A stretch of DNA of 64,000 bases from Leidyana gryllorum EB-2025a. Its lineage: Eukaryota > Apicomplexa. The translations under genes and the position numbers were made by a program. The notes under the pieces were generated by a model. It was not told the DNA's origin and searched no databases. It worked only from the letters and a program-made list of their open reading frames with translations. Where the stretch lies: positions 1 to 64,000 of the forward strand of contig JBLWGC010000194.1 in the NCBI GenBank assembly GCA_048772705.1. Direction: 5' to 3'. This document shows, one piece after another, positions 1 to 13,925 of this stretch. Within the stretch, counting starts at the first letter, position 1. Each line of letters opens with the position of its first letter.

Positions 1-3000
1 GCCCATTCCGAGAAGTCTCCTTAGAGTCTCCTCTAATTTGGGATGAAGTTATACGGGTAGGTTACAGCCAAAAGAGACGGATGGGTGTCAGATCCCATAC
101 CGTAACCTCCTTCCGATCAGATCTCAGACCGTAACCTCCTTCCGATCAAATCTCAGACCGTAGGCCCATTCCGAGAAGTCTCCTTAGAGTCTCCTCTAAT
201 TTGGGATGAAGTTATACGGGTAGGTTACAGCCAAAAGAGACGGATGGGTGTCAGATCCCATACCGTAACCTCCTTCCGATCAGATCTCAGACCGTAACCT
301 CCTTCCGATCAAATCTCAGACCGTAGGCCCATTCCGAGAAGTCTCCTTAGAGTCTCCTCTAATTTGGGATGAAGTTATACGGGATGGTTACAGCCAAAAG
401 AGACGGATGGGTGTCAGATCCCATACCGTAACCTCCTTCCGATCAGATCTCAGACCGTACCCTCCGTTCGGTCAGATCTCAGACCGTAGGCCCATTCCGA
501 GAAGTCTCCTTAGAGTCTCCTCTAATTTGGGATGAAGTTATAGGGGTAGGTTACAGCCAAAAGAGACGGATGGGTGTCAGATCCCATACCGTAACCTCCT
601 TCCGATCAGATCTCAGACCGTACCCTCCGTTCGGTCAGATCTCAGACCGTAGGCCCATTCCGAGAAGTCTCCTTAGAGTCTCCTCTAATTTGGGATGGAG
701 TTATACGGGTAGGTTACAGCCAAAGGAGACGGATGGGTGTCAGATCCCATACCGTAACCTCCTTCCGATCAGATCTCAGACCGTACCCTCCGTTCGGTCA
801 GATCTCAGACCGTAGGCCCATTCCGAGAAGTCTCCTTAGAGTCTCCTCTAATTTGGGATGAAGTTATAGGGGTAGGTTACAGCCAAAAGAGACGGATGGG
901 TGTCAGATCCCATACCGTAACCTCCTTCCGATCAGATCTCAGACCGTACCCTCCGTTCGGTCAGATCTCAGACCGTAGGCCCATTCCGAGAAGTCTCCTT
1001 AGAGTCTCCTCTAATTTGGGATGGAGTTATACGGGTAGGTTACAGCCAAAGGAGACGGATGGGTGTCAGATCCCATACCGTAACCTCCTTCCGATCAGAT
1101 CTCAAGACCGTACCCTCCTTCCGATCAAATCTCAGACCGTAGGCCCATTCCGAGAAGTCTCCTTAGAGTCTCCTCTAATTTGGGATGAAGTTATACGGGT
1201 AGGTTACAGCCAAAAGAGACGGATGGGTGTCAGATCCCATACCGTAACCTCCTTCCGATCAGATCTCAGACCGTAACCTCCTTCCGATCAAATCTCAGAC
1301 CGTAGGCCCATTCCGAGAAGTCTCCTTAGAGTCTCCTCTAATTTGGGATGAAGTTATACGGGTAGGTTACAGCCAAAAGAGACGGATGGGTGTCAGATCC
1401 CATACCGTAACCTCCTTCCGATCAGATCTCAGACCGTACCCTCCGTTCGGTCAGATCTCAGACCGTAGGCCCATTCCGAGAAGTCTCCTTAGAGTCTCCT
1501 CTAATTTGGGATGAAGTTATACGGGTAGGTTACAGCCAAAAGAGACGGATGGGTGTCAGATCCCATACCGTAACCTCCTTCCGATCAGATCTCAGACCGT
1601 ACCCTCCGTTCGGTCAGATCTCAGACCGTAGGCCCATTCCGAGAAGTCTCCTTAGAGTCTCCTCTAATTTGGGATGAAGTTATACGGGTAGGTTACAGCC
1701 AAAAGAGACGGATGGGTGTCAGATCCCATACCGTAACCTCCTTCCGATCAGATCTCAAGACCGTACCCTCCTTCCGATCAAATCTCAGACCGTAGGCCCA
1801 TTCCGAGAAGTCTCCTTAGAGTCTCCTCTAATTTGGGATGAAGTTATACGGGTAGGTTACAGCCAAAAGAGACGGATGGGTGTCAGATCCCATACCGTAA
1901 CCTCCTTCCGATCAGATCTCAGACCGTACCCTCCGTTCGGTCAGATCTCAGACCGTAGGCCCATTCCGAGAAGTCTCCTTAGAGTCTCCTCTAATTTGGG
2001 ATGAAGTTATACGGGTAGGTTACAGCCAAAAGAGACGGATGGGTGTCAGATCCCATACCGTAACCTCCTTCCGATCAGATCTCAAGACCGTACCCTCCTT
2101 CCGATCAAATCTCAGACCGTAGGCCCATTCCGAGAAGTCTCCTTAGAGTCTCCTCTAATTTGGGATGAAGTTATACGGGTAGGTTACAGCCAAAAGAGAC
2201 GGATGGGTGTCAGATCCCATACCGTAACCTCCTTCCGATCAGATCTCAGACCGTAACCTCCTTCCGATCAAATCTCAGACCGTAGGCCCATTCCGAGAAG
2301 TCTCCTTAGAGTCTCCTCTAATTTGGGATGAAGTTATACGGGTAGGTTACAGCCAAAAGAGACGGATGGGTGTCAGATCCCATACCGTAACCTCCTTCCG
2401 ATCAGATCTCAGACCGTAACCTCCTTCCGATCAAATCTCAGACCGTAGGCCCATTCCGAGAAGTCTCCTTAGAGTCTCCTCTAATTTGGGATGAAGTTAT
2501 ACGGGTAGGTTACAGCCAAAAGAGACGGATGGGTGTCAGATCCCATACCGTAACCTCCTTCCGATCAGATCTCAGACCGTACCCTCCGTTCGGTCAGATC
2601 TCAGACCGTAGGCCCATTCCGAGAAGTCTCCTTAGAGTCTCCTCTAATTTGGGATGAAGTTATACGGGTAGGTTACAGCCAAAAGAGACGGATGGGTGTC
2701 AGATCCCATACCGTAACCTCCTTCCGATCAGATCTCAGACCGTACCCTCCGTTCGGTCAGATCTCAGACCGTAGGCCCATTCCGAGAAGTCTCCTTAGAG
2801 TCTCCTCTAATTTGGGATGAAGTTATACGGGTAGGTTACAGCCAAAAGAGACGGATGGGTGTCAGATCCCATACCGTAACCTCCTTCCGATCAGATCTCA
2901 AGACCGTACCCTCCTTCCGATCAAATCTCAGACCGTAGGCCCATTCCGAGAAGTCTCCTTAGAGTCTCCTCTAATTTGGGATGAAGTTATACGGGTAGGT

Positions 3001-6000
3001 TACAGCCAAAAGAGACGGATGGGTGTCAGATCCCATACCGTAACCTCCTTCCGATCAGATCTCAGACCGTAACCTCCTTCCGATCAAATCTCAGACCGTA
3101 GGCCCATTCCGAGAAGTCTCCTTAGAGTCTCCTCTAATTTGGGATGAAGTTATACGGGTAGGTTACAGCCAAAAGAGACGGATGGGTGTCAGATCCCATA
3201 CCGTAACCTCCTTCCGATCAGATCTCAGACCGTAACCTCCTTCCGATCAAATCTCAGACCGTAGGCCCATTCCGAGAAGTCTCCTTAGAGTCTCCTCTAA
3301 TTTGGGATGAAGTTATACGGGTAGGTTACAGCCAAAAGAGACGGATGGGTGTCAGATCCCATACCGTAACCTCCTTCCGATCAGATCTCAGACCGTACCC
3401 TCCGTTCGGTCAGATCTCAGACCGTAGGCCCATTCCGAGAAGTCTCCTTAGAGTCTCCTCTAATTTGGGATGAAGTTATACGGGTAGGTTACAGCCAAAA
3501 GAGACGGATGGGTGTCAGATCCCATACCGTAACCTCCTTCCGATCAGATCTCAGACCGTACCCTCCGTTCGGTCAGATCTCAGACCGTAGGCCCATTCCG
3601 AGAAGTCTCCTTAGAGTCTCCTCTAATTTGGGATGAAGTTATACGGGTAGGTTACAGCCAAAAGAGACGGATGGGTGTCAGATCCCATACCGTAACCTCC
3701 TTCCGATCAGATCTCAAGACCGTACCCTCCTTCCGATCAAATCTCAGACCGTAGGCCCATTCCGAGAAGTCTCCTTAGAGTCTCCTCTAATTTGGGATGA
3801 AGTTATACGGGTAGGTTACAGCCAAAAGAGACGGATGGGTGTCAGATCCCATACCGTAACCTCCTTCCGATCAGATCTCAGACCGTAACCTCCTTCCGAT
3901 CAAATCTCAGACCGTAGGCCCATTCCGAGAAGTCTCCTTAGAGTCTCCTCTAATTTGGGATGAAGTTATACGGGTAGGTTACAGCCAAAAGAGACGGATG
4001 GGTGTCAGATCCCATACCGTAACCTCCTTCCGATCAGATCTCAGACCGTACCCTCCGTTCGGTCAGATCTCAGACCGTAGGCCCATTCCGAGAAGTCTCC
4101 TTAGAGTCTCCTCTAATTTGGGATGAAGTTATACGGGTAGGTTACAGCCAAAAGAGACGGATGGGTGTCAGATCCCATACCGTAACCTCCTTCCGATCAG
4201 ATCTCAAGACCGTACCCTCCGTTCGGTCAGATCTCAGACCGTACCCTCCTTTCGATCAGATCTGAGACCGTAGGCCCATTCCGAGCAGTCTCCTTAGAGT
4301 CTCCTCTAATTTGGGATGGAGTTATACGGGTAGGTTACAGCCGAAGGAGACGGATGGGTGTCAGATCCCATACCGTAACCTCCTTCCGATCAGATCTCAG
4401 ACCGTACCCTTCGTTCGGTCAGATCTCAGATCGTAGGCCCATTCCGAGAAGTCTCCTTAGAGTCTCCTCTAATTTGGGATGGAGTTATACGGGTAGGTTA
4501 CAGCCAAAGGAGACGGATGGGTGTCAGATCCCATACCGTAACCTCCTTCCGATCAGATCTCAGACCGTACCCTCCGTTCGGTCAGATCTCAGACCGTAGG
4601 CCCATTCCGAGAAGTCTCCTTAGAGTCTCCTCTAATTTGGGATGGAGTTATACGGGTAGGTTACAGCCAAAGGAGACGGATGGGTGTCAGATCCCATACC
4701 GTAACCTCCTTCCGATCAGATCTCAGACCGTACCCTCCGTTCGGTCAGATCTCAGACCGTAGGCCCATTCCGAGAAGTCTCCTTAGAGTCTCCTCTAATT
4801 TGGGATGAAGTTATACGGGTAGGTTACAGCCAAAAGAGACGGATGGGTGTCAGATCCCATACCGTAACCTCCTTCCGATCAGATCTCAGACCGTAACCTC
4901 CTTCCGATCAGATCTCAGACCGTAACCTCCTTCCGATCAAATCTCAGACCGTAGGCCCATTCCGAGAAGTCTCCTTAGAGTCTCCTCTAATTTGGGATGA
5001 AGTTATACGGGTAGGTTACAGCCAAAAGAGACGGATGGGTGTCAGATCCCATACCGTAACCTCCTTCCGATCAGATCTCAAGACCGTACCCTCCTTCCGA
5101 TCAGATCTCAGATCGTAGGCCCATTCCGAGAAATCTCCTTAGAGTCTCCTCTAATTTGGGATGGAGTTATACGGGTAGGTTACAGCCAAAAGAGACGGAT
5201 GGGTGTCAGATCCCATACCGTAACCTCCTTCCGATCAGATCCCATACCGTAACCTCCTTCCGATCAGATCTCAGATCGTAGGCCCATTCCGAGAAGTCTC
5301 CTTAGAGTCTCCTCTAATTTGGGATGGAGTTATACGGGTAGGTTACAGCCAAAGGAGACGGATGGGTGTCAGATCCCATACCGTAACCTCCTTCCGATCA
5401 GATCCCATACCGTAACCTCCTTCCGATCAGATCTCAGATCGTAGGCCCATTCCGAGAAGTCTCCTTAGAGTCTCCTCTAATTTGGGATGGAGTTATACGG
5501 GTAGGTTACAGCCAAAGGAGACGGATGGGTGTCAGATCCCATACCGTAACCTCCTTCCGATCAGATCCCATACCGTAACCTCCTTCCGATCAGATCCCAT
5601 ACCGTAACCTCCTTCCGATCAGATCTCAGACCGTACCCTCCGTTCGGTCAGATCTCAGACCGTAGGCCCATTCCGAGAAGTCTCCTTAGAGTCTCCTCTA
5701 ATTTGGGATGAAGTTATACGGGTAGGTTACAGCCAAAAGAGACGGATGGGTGTCAGATCCCATACCGTAACCTCCTTCCGATCAGATCTCAGACCGTAAC
5801 CTCCTTCCGATCAAATCTCAGACCGTAGGCCCATTCCGAGAAGTCTCCTTAGAGTCTCCTCTAATTTGGGATGAAGTTATACGGGTAGGTTACAGCCAAA
5901 AGAGACGGATGGGTGTCAGATCCCATACCGTAACCTCCTTCCGATCAGATCTCAGACCGTAACCTCCTTCCGATCAAATCTCAGACCGTAGGCCCATTCC

Positions 6001-9000
6001 GAGAAGTCTCCTTAGAGTCTCCTCTAATTTGGGATGAAGTTATACGGGTAGGTTACAGCCAAAAGAGACGGATGGGTGTCAGATCCCATACCGTAACCTC
6101 CTTCCGATCAGATCTCAAGACCGTACCCTCCTTCCGATCAGATCTCAGATCGTAGGCCCATTCCGAGAAGTCTCCTTAGAGTCTCCTCTAATTTGGGATG
6201 GAGTTATACGGGTAGGTTACAGCCAAAAGAGACGGATGGGTGTCAGATCCCATACCGTAACCTCCTTCCGATCAGATCCCATACCGTAACCTCCTTCCGA
6301 TCAGATCTCAGATCGTAGGCCCATTCCGAGAAGTCTCCTTAGAGTCTCCTCTAATTTGGGATGGAGTTATACGGGTAGGTTACAGCCAAAGGAGACGGAT
6401 GGGTGTCAGATCCCATACCGTAACCTCCTTCCGATCAGATCTCAGACCGTACCCTCCGTTCGGTCAGATCTCAGACCGTAGGCCCATTCCGAGAAGTCTC
6501 CTTAGAGTCTCCTCTAATTTGGGATGAAGTTATACGGGTAGGTTACAGCCAAAAGAGACGGATGGGTGTCAGATCCCATACCGTAACCTCCTTCCGATCA
6601 GATCTCAAGACCGTACCCTCCTTCCGATCAAATCTCAGACCGTAGGCCCATTCCGAGAAGTCTCCTTAGAGTCTCCTCTAATTTGGGATGAAGTTATACG
6701 GGTAGGTTACAGCCAAAAGAGACGGATGGGTGTCAGATCCCATACCGTAACCTCCTTCCGATCAGATCTCAGACCGTAACCTCCTTCCGATCAAATCTCA
6801 GACCGTAGGCCCATTCCGAGAAGTCTCCTTAGAGTCTCCTCTAATTTGGGATGAAGTTATACGGGTAGGTTACAGCCAAAAGAGACGGATGGGTGTCAGA
6901 TCCCATACCGTAACCTCCTTCCGATCAGATCTCAGACCGTAACCTCCTTCCGATCAAATCTCAGACCGTAGGCCCATTCCGAGAAGTCTCCTTAGAGTCT
7001 CCTCTAATTTGGGATGAAGTTATACGGGTAGGTTACAGCCAAAAGAGACGGATGGGTGTCAGATCCCATACCGTAACCTCCTTCCGATCAGATCTCAGAC
7101 CGTACCCTCCGTTCGGTCAGATCTCAGACCGTAGGCCCATTCCGAGAAGTCTCCTTAGAGTCTCCTCTAATTTGGGATGAAGTTATACGGGTAGGTTACA
7201 GCCAAAAGAGACGGATGGGTGTCAGATCCCATACCGTAACCTCCTTCCGATCAGATCTCAGACCGTACCCTCCGTTCGGTCAGATCTCAGACCGTAGGCC
7301 CATTCCGAGAAGTCTCCTTAGAGTCTCCTCTAATTTGGGATGAAGTTATACGGGTAGGTTACAGCCAAAAGAGACGGATGGGTGTCAGATCCCATACCGT
7401 AACCTCCTTCCGATCAGATCTCAAGACCGTACCCTCCTTCCGATCAAATCTCAGACCGTAGGCCCATTCCGAGAAGTCTCCTTAGAGTCTCCTCTAATTT
7501 GGGATGAAGTTATACGGGTAGGTTACAGCCAAAAGAGACGGATGGGTGTCAGATCCCATACCGTAACCTCCTTCCGATCAGATCTCAGACCGTAACCTCC
7601 TTCCGATCAAATCTCAGACCGTAGGCCCATTCCGAGAAGTCTCCTTAGAGTCTCCTCTAATTTGGGATGAAGTTATACGGGTAGGTTACAGCCAAAAGAG
7701 ACGGATGGGTGTCAGATCCCATACCGTAACCTCCTTCCGATCAGATCTCAGACCGTAACCTCCTTCCGATCAAATCTCAGACCGTAGGCCCATTCCGAGA
7801 AGTCTCCTTAGAGTCTCCTCTAATTTGGGATGAAGTTATACGGGTAGGTTACAGCCAAAAGAGACGGATGGGTGTCAGATCCCATACCGTAACCTCCTTC
7901 CGATCAGATCTCAGACCGTACCCTCCGTTCGGTCAGATCTCAGACCGTAGGCCCATTCCGAGAAGTCTCCTTAGAGTCTCCTCTAATTTGGGATGAAGTT
8001 ATACGGGTAGGTTACAGCCAAAAGAGACGGATGGGTGTCAGATCCCATACCGTAACCTCCTTCCGATCAGATCTCAGACCGTACCCTCCGTTCGGTCAGA
8101 TCTCAGACCGTAGGCCCATTCCGAGAAGTCTCCTTAGAGTCTCCTCTAATTTGGGATGAAGTTATACGGGTAGGTTACAGCCAAAAGAGACGGATGGGTG
8201 TCAGATCCCATACCGTAACCTCCTTCCGATCAGATCTCAAGACCGTACCCTCCTTCCGATCAAATCTCAGACCGTAGGCCCATTCCGAGAAGTCTCCTTA
8301 GAGTCTCCTCTAATTTGGGATGAAGTTATACGGGTAGGTTACAGCCAAAAGAGACGGATGGGTGTCAGATCCCATACCGTAACCTCCTTCCGATCAGATC
8401 TCAGACCGTAACCTCCTTCCGATCAAATCTCAGACCGTAGGCCCATTCCGAGAAGTCTCCTTAGAGTCTCCTCTAATTTGGGATGAAGTTATACGGGTAG
8501 GTTACAGCCAAAAGAGACGGATGGGTGTCAGATCCCATACCGTAACCTCCTTCCGATCAGATCTCAGACCGTACCCTCCGTTCGGTCAGATCTCAGACCG
8601 TAGGCCCATTCCGAGAAGTCTCCTTAGAGTCTCCTCTAATTTGGGATGAAGTTATACGGGTAGGTTACAGCCAAAAGAGACGGATGGGTGTCAGATCCCA
8701 TACCGTAACCTCCTTCCGATCAGATCTCAAGACCGTACCCTCCGTTCGGTCAGATCTCAGACCGTACCCTCCTTTCGATCAGATCTGAGACCGTAGGCCC
8801 ATTCCGAGCAGTCTCCTTAGAGTCTCCTCTAATTTGGGATGGAGTTATACGGGTAGGTTACAGCCGAAGGAGACGGATGGGTGTCAGATCCCATACCGTA
8901 ACCTCCTTCCGATCAGATCTCAGACCGTACCCTTCGTTCGGTCAGATCTCAGATCGTAGGCCCATTCCGAGAAGTCTCCTTAGAGTCTCCTCTAATTTGG

Positions 9001-12000
9001 GATGGAGTTATACGGGTAGGTTACAGCCAAAGGAGACGGATGGGTGTCAGATCCCATACCGTAACCTCCTTCCGATCAGATCTCAGACCGTACCCTCCGT
9101 TCGGTCAGATCTCAGACCGTAGGCCCATTCCGAGAAGTCTCCTTAGAGTCTCCTCTAATTTGGGATGGAGTTATACGGGTAGGTTACAGCCAAAGGAGAC
9201 GGATGGGTGTCAGATCCCATACCGTAACCTCCTTCCGATCAGATCTCAGACCGTACCCTCCGTTCGGTCAGATCTCAGACCGTAGGCCCATTCCGAGAAG
9301 TCTCCTTAGAGTCTCCTCTAATTTGGGATGAAGTTATACGGGTAGGTTACAGCCAAAAGAGACGGATGGGTGTCAGATCCCATACCGTAACCTCCTTCCG
9401 ATCAGATCTCAGACCGTAACCTCCTTCCGATCAGATCTCAGACCGTAACCTCCTTCCGATCAAATCTCAGACCGTAGGCCCATTCCGAGAAGTCTCCTTA
9501 GAGTCTCCTCTAATTTGGGATGAAGTTATACGGGTAGGTTACAGCCAAAAGAGACGGATGGGTGTCAGATCCCATACCGTAACCTCCTTCCGATCAGATC
9601 TCAAGACCGTACCCTCCTTCCGATCAGATCTCAGATCGTAGGCCCATTCCGAGAAATCTCCTTAGAGTCTCCTCTAATTTGGGATGGAGTTATACGGGTA
9701 GGTTACAGCCAAAAGAGACGGATGGGTGTCAGATCCCATACCGTAACCTCCTTCCGATCAGATCCCATACCGTAACCTCCTTCCGATCAGATCTCAGATC
9801 GTAGGCCCATTCCGAGAAGTCTCCTTAGAGTCTCCTCTAATTTGGGATGGAGTTATACGGGTAGGTTACAGCCAAAGGAGACGGATGGGTGTCAGATCCC
9901 ATACCGTAACCTCCTTCCGATCAGATCCCATACCGTAACCTCCTTCCGATCAGATCTCAGATCGTAGGCCCATTCCGAGAAGTCTCCTTAGAGTCTCCTC
10001 TAATTTGGGATGGAGTTATACGGGTAGGTTACAGCCAAAGGAGACGGATGGGTGTCAGATCCCATACCGTAACCTCCTTCCGATCAGATCCCATACCGTA
10101 ACCTCCTTCCGATCAGATCCCATACCGTAACCTCCTTCCGATCAGATCTCAGACCGTACCCTCCGTTCGGTCAGATCTCAGACCGTAGGCCCATTCCGAG
10201 AAGTCTCCTTAGAGTCTCCTCTAATTTGGGATGAAGTTATACGGGTAGGTTACAGCCAAAAGAGACGGATGGGTGTCAGATCCCATACCGTAACCTCCTT
10301 CCGATCAGATCTCAGACCGTAACCTCCTTCCGATCAAATCTCAGACCGTAGGCCCATTCCGAGAAGTCTCCTTAGAGTCTCCTCTAATTTGGGATGAAGT
10401 TATACGGGTAGGTTACAGCCAAAAGAGACGGATGGGTGTCAGATCCCATACCGTAACCTCCTTCCGATCAGATCTCAGACCGTAACCTCCTTCCGATCAA
10501 ATCTCAGACCGTAGGCCCATTCCGAGAAGTCTCCTTAGAGTCTCCTCTAATTTGGGATGAAGTTATACGGGTAGGTTACAGCCAAAAGAGACGGATGGGT
10601 GTCAGATCCCATACCGTAACCTCCTTCCGATCAGATCTCAAGACCGTACCCTCCTTCCGATCAGATCTCAGATCGTAGGCCCATTCCGAGAAGTCTCCTT
10701 AGAGTCTCCTCTAATTTGGGATGGAGTTATACGGGTAGGTTACAGCCAAAAGAGACGGATGGGTGTCAGATCCCATACCGTAACCTCCTTCCGATCAGAT
10801 CCCATACCGTAACCTCCTTCCGATCAGATCTCAGATCGTAGGCCCATTCCGAGAAGTCTCCTTAGAGTCTCCTCTAATTTGGGATGGAGTTATACGGGTA
10901 GGTTACAGCCAAAGGAGACGGATGGGTGTCAGATCCCATACCGTAACCTCCTTCCGATCAGATCTCAGACCGTACCCTCCGTTCGGTCAGATCTCAGACC
11001 GTAGGCCCATTCCGAGAAGTCTCCTTAGAGTCTCCTCTAATTTGGGATGAAGTTATACGGGTAGGTTACAGCCAAAAGAGACGGATGGGTGTCAGATCCC
11101 ATACCGTAACCTCCTTCCGATCAGATCTCAGACCGTAACCTCCTTCCGATCAAATCTCAGACCGTAGGCCCATTCCGAGAAGTCTCCTTAGAGTCTCCTC
11201 TAATTTGGGATGAAGTTATACGGGTAGGTTACAGCCAAAAGAGACGGATGGGTGTCAGATCCCATACCGTAACCTCCTTCCGATCAGATCTCAGACCGTA
11301 CCCTACGTTCGGTCAGATCTCAGACCGTAGGCCCATTCCGAGAAGTCTCCTTAGAGTCTCCTCTAATTTGGGATGGAGTTATACGGGTAGGTTACAGCCA
11401 AAAGAGACGGATGGGTGTCAGATCCCATACCGTAACCTCCTTCCGATCAGATCCCATACCGTAACCTCCTTCCGATCAGATCTCAGACCGTAACCTCCTT
11501 CCGATCAAATCTCAGACCGTAGGCCCATTCCGAGAAGTCTCCTTAGAGTCTCCTCTAATTTGGGATGAAGTTATACGGGTAGGTTACAGCCAAAAGAGAC
11601 GGATGGGTGTCAGATCCCATACCGTAACCTCCTTCCGATCAGATCTCAAGACCGTACCCTCCTTCCGATCAGATCTCAGATCGTAGGCCCATTCCGAGAA
11701 GTCTCCTTAGAGTCTCCTCTAATTTGGGATGGAGTTATACGGGTAGGTTACAGCCAAAAGAGACGGATGGGTGTCAGATCCCATACCGTAACCTCCTTCC
11801 GATCAGATCCCATACCGTAACCTCCTTCCGATCAGATCTCAGATCGTAGGCCCATTCCGAGAAGTCTCCTTAGAGTCTCCTCTAATTTGGGATGGAGTTA
11901 TACGGGTAGGTTACAGCCAAAGGAGACGGATGGGTGTCAGATCCCATACCGTAACCTCCTTCCGATCAGATCTCAGACCGTACCCTCCGTTCGGTCAGAT

Positions 12001-13840
12001 CTCAGACCGTAGGCCCATTCCGAGAAGTCTCCTTAGAGTCTCCTCTAATTTGGGATGAAGTTATACGGGTAGGTTACAGCCAAAAGAGATGGATGGGTGT
12101 CAGATCCCATACCGTAACCTCCTTCCGATCAGATCTCAGACCGTAACCTCCTTCCGATCAAATCTCAGACCGTAGGCCCATTCCGAGAAGTCTCCTTAGA
12201 GTCTCCTCTAATTTGGGATGAAGTTATACGGGTAGGTTACAGCCAAAAGAGACGGATGGGTGTCAGATCCCATACCGTAACCTCCTTCCGATCAGATCTC
12301 AGACCGTACCCTACGTTCGGTCAGATCTCAGACCGTAGGCCCATTCCGAGAAGTCTCCTTAGAGTCTCCTCTAATTTGGGATGAAGTTATACGGGTAGGT
12401 TACAGCCAAAAGAGACGGATGGGTGTCAGATCCCATACCGTAACCTCCTTCCGATCAGATCTCAAGACCGTACCCTCCTTTCGATCAGATCTCAGATCGT
12501 AGGCCCATTCCGAGAAGTCTCCTTAGAGTCTCCTCTAATTTGGGATGGAGTTATACGGGTAGGTTACAGCCAAAAGAGACGGATGGGTGTCAGATCCCAT
12601 ACCGTAACCTCCTTCCGATCAGATCCCATACCGTAACCTCCGTTCGGTCAGATCTCAGACCGTAACCTCCTTCCGATCAGATCTCAGATCGTAGGCCCAT
12701 TCCGAGAAGTCTCCTTAGAGTCTCCTCTAATTTGGGATGGAGTTATACGGGTAGGTTACAGCCAAAGGAGACGGATGGGTGTCAGATCCCATACCGTAAC
12801 CTCCTTCCGATCAGATCCCATACCGTAACCTCCTTCCGATCAGATCCCATACCGTAACCTCCTTCCGATCAGATCTCAGACCGTAACCTCCTTCCGATCA
12901 GATCTCAGACCGTACCCTCCTTTCGATCAGATCTCAGATCGTAGGCCCATTCCGAGAAGTCTCCTTAGAGTCTCCTCTAATTTGGGATGAAGTTATACGG
13001 GTAAGTTACAGCCAAAGGAGACGGATGGGTGTCAGATCCCATACCGTAACCTCCTTCCGATCAGATCTCAGACCGTACCCTCCGTTCGGTCAGATCTCAG
13101 ACCGTAACCTCCTTCCGATCAGATCTCAGACCGTACCCTCCTTTCGATCAGATCTCAGATCGTAGGCCCATTCCGAGAAGTCTCCTTAGAGTCTCCTCTA
13201 ATTTGGGATGAAGTTATACGGGTAGGTTACAGCCAAAAGAGACGGATGGGTGTCAGATCCCATACCGTAACCTCCTTCCGATCAGATCTCAGACCGTAAC
13301 CTCCTTCCGATCAAATCTCAGACCGTAGGCCCATTCCGAGAAGTCTCCTTAGAGTCTCCTCTAATTTGGGATGAAGTTATACGGGTAGGTTACAGCCAAA
13401 AGAGACGGATGGGTGTCAGATCCCATACCGTAACCTCCTTCCGATCAGATCTCAGACCGTACCCTCCGTTCGGTCAGATCTCAGACCGTAGGCCCATTCC
13501 GAGAAGTCTCCTTAGAGTCTCCTCTAATTTGGGATGGAGTTATACGGGTAGGTTACAGCCAAAAGAGACGGATGGGTGTCAGATCCCATACCGTAACCTC
13601 CTTCCGATCAGATCTCAGACCGTACCCTCCGTTCGGTCAGATCTCAGACCGTAACCTCCTTCCGATCAGATCTCAGACCGTACCCTCCTTTCGATCAGAT
13701 CTCAGATCGTAGGCCCATTCCGAGAAGTCTCCTTAGAGTCTCCTCTAATTTGGGATGAAGTTATACGGGTAAGTTACAGCCAAAGGATACGGATGGGTGT
13801 CCCTCACCGTAGCCTCCTTTCGGTCAGATCTGATACCGTA
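1..13840. repeat. 163-bp satellite array (tandem repeat)
   Basis: The stretch is head-to-tail copies of a monomer that starts GCCCATTCCGAGAAGTCTCC and recurs every 163 bp (positions 1, 164 and onward). Each monomer has about 105 bp of single-copy sequence followed by two copies of a 29-bp subrepeat starting ACCGTAACCTCC. Some monomers carry a third or fourth subrepeat (near 5,240, 5,590 and 12,800), so their length rises by 29 bp. Main variants are N (second subrepeat AACCTCCTTCCGATCAAAT), P (ACCCTCCGTTCGG) and J (one extra A, TCAAGACCG). Short ORFs of 81 codons recur only because one frame of the monomer lacks stops; I do not regard them as genes. The array runs off the left edge, so its full size is unknown. 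A centromeric, subtelomeric or heterochromatic role is possible but not shown. Confidence 0.98.
1870..11128. repeat. 4,523-bp tandem duplication inside the satellite array
   Basis: Rare variants recur at a constant offset of 4,523 bp: the GAGCAGTCTCC monomer with CTTTCGATCAGATCTGAG (about 4,250 and 8,773), the single GAGAAATCTCC variant (5,128 and 9,651), and the monomer with extra subrepeats (about 5,560 and 10,083). The order of monomer types from about 2,087 to 4,204 (J N N P P J N N P P J N P, then a variant) is reproduced from about 6,617 to 8,727. Colinearity begins near 1,870/6,393 and is lost near 6,605/11,128, so the block holds slightly more than two periods. The recurrent J-N-N-P-P pentamer of about 816 bp is a second, inner level of order. 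Confidence 0.9.
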
Positions 13841-13925
13841 GGCCATCGTGCAAAGCCTTATTCAGTTTATGATGGAGTCGCAGGGTAGGTTAGAGGGAGA
13901 CTGTTGGGTGTGGAGGCATTTGGAC
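13797..13925. repeat. Decayed edge monomer of the satellite
   Basis: After the last regular monomer the sequence still follows the repeat but with many substitutions. It has ACCGTAGCCTCCTTTCGG near 13,807, then ACCGTAGGCCATCG, then a stretch matching the TTTGGGATGGAGTTATACGGG segment only loosely (about 13,865-13,925). The 98-codon ORF at 13,848-14,144 starts inside this decayed unit, has no recognisable family and is not annotated as a gene. Confidence 0.7.

Noticed and set aside
570-13654. Recurrent 81- and 126-codon plus-strand ORFs in the left 13.6 kb
   Set aside because: They are one open frame of the 163-bp satellite monomer, repeated with the DNA period; no codon bias or independent start context.
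1-13840. CRISPR array
   Set aside because: The repeats are 163 bp, directly abutting and without unique spacers, and the window is eukaryotic.
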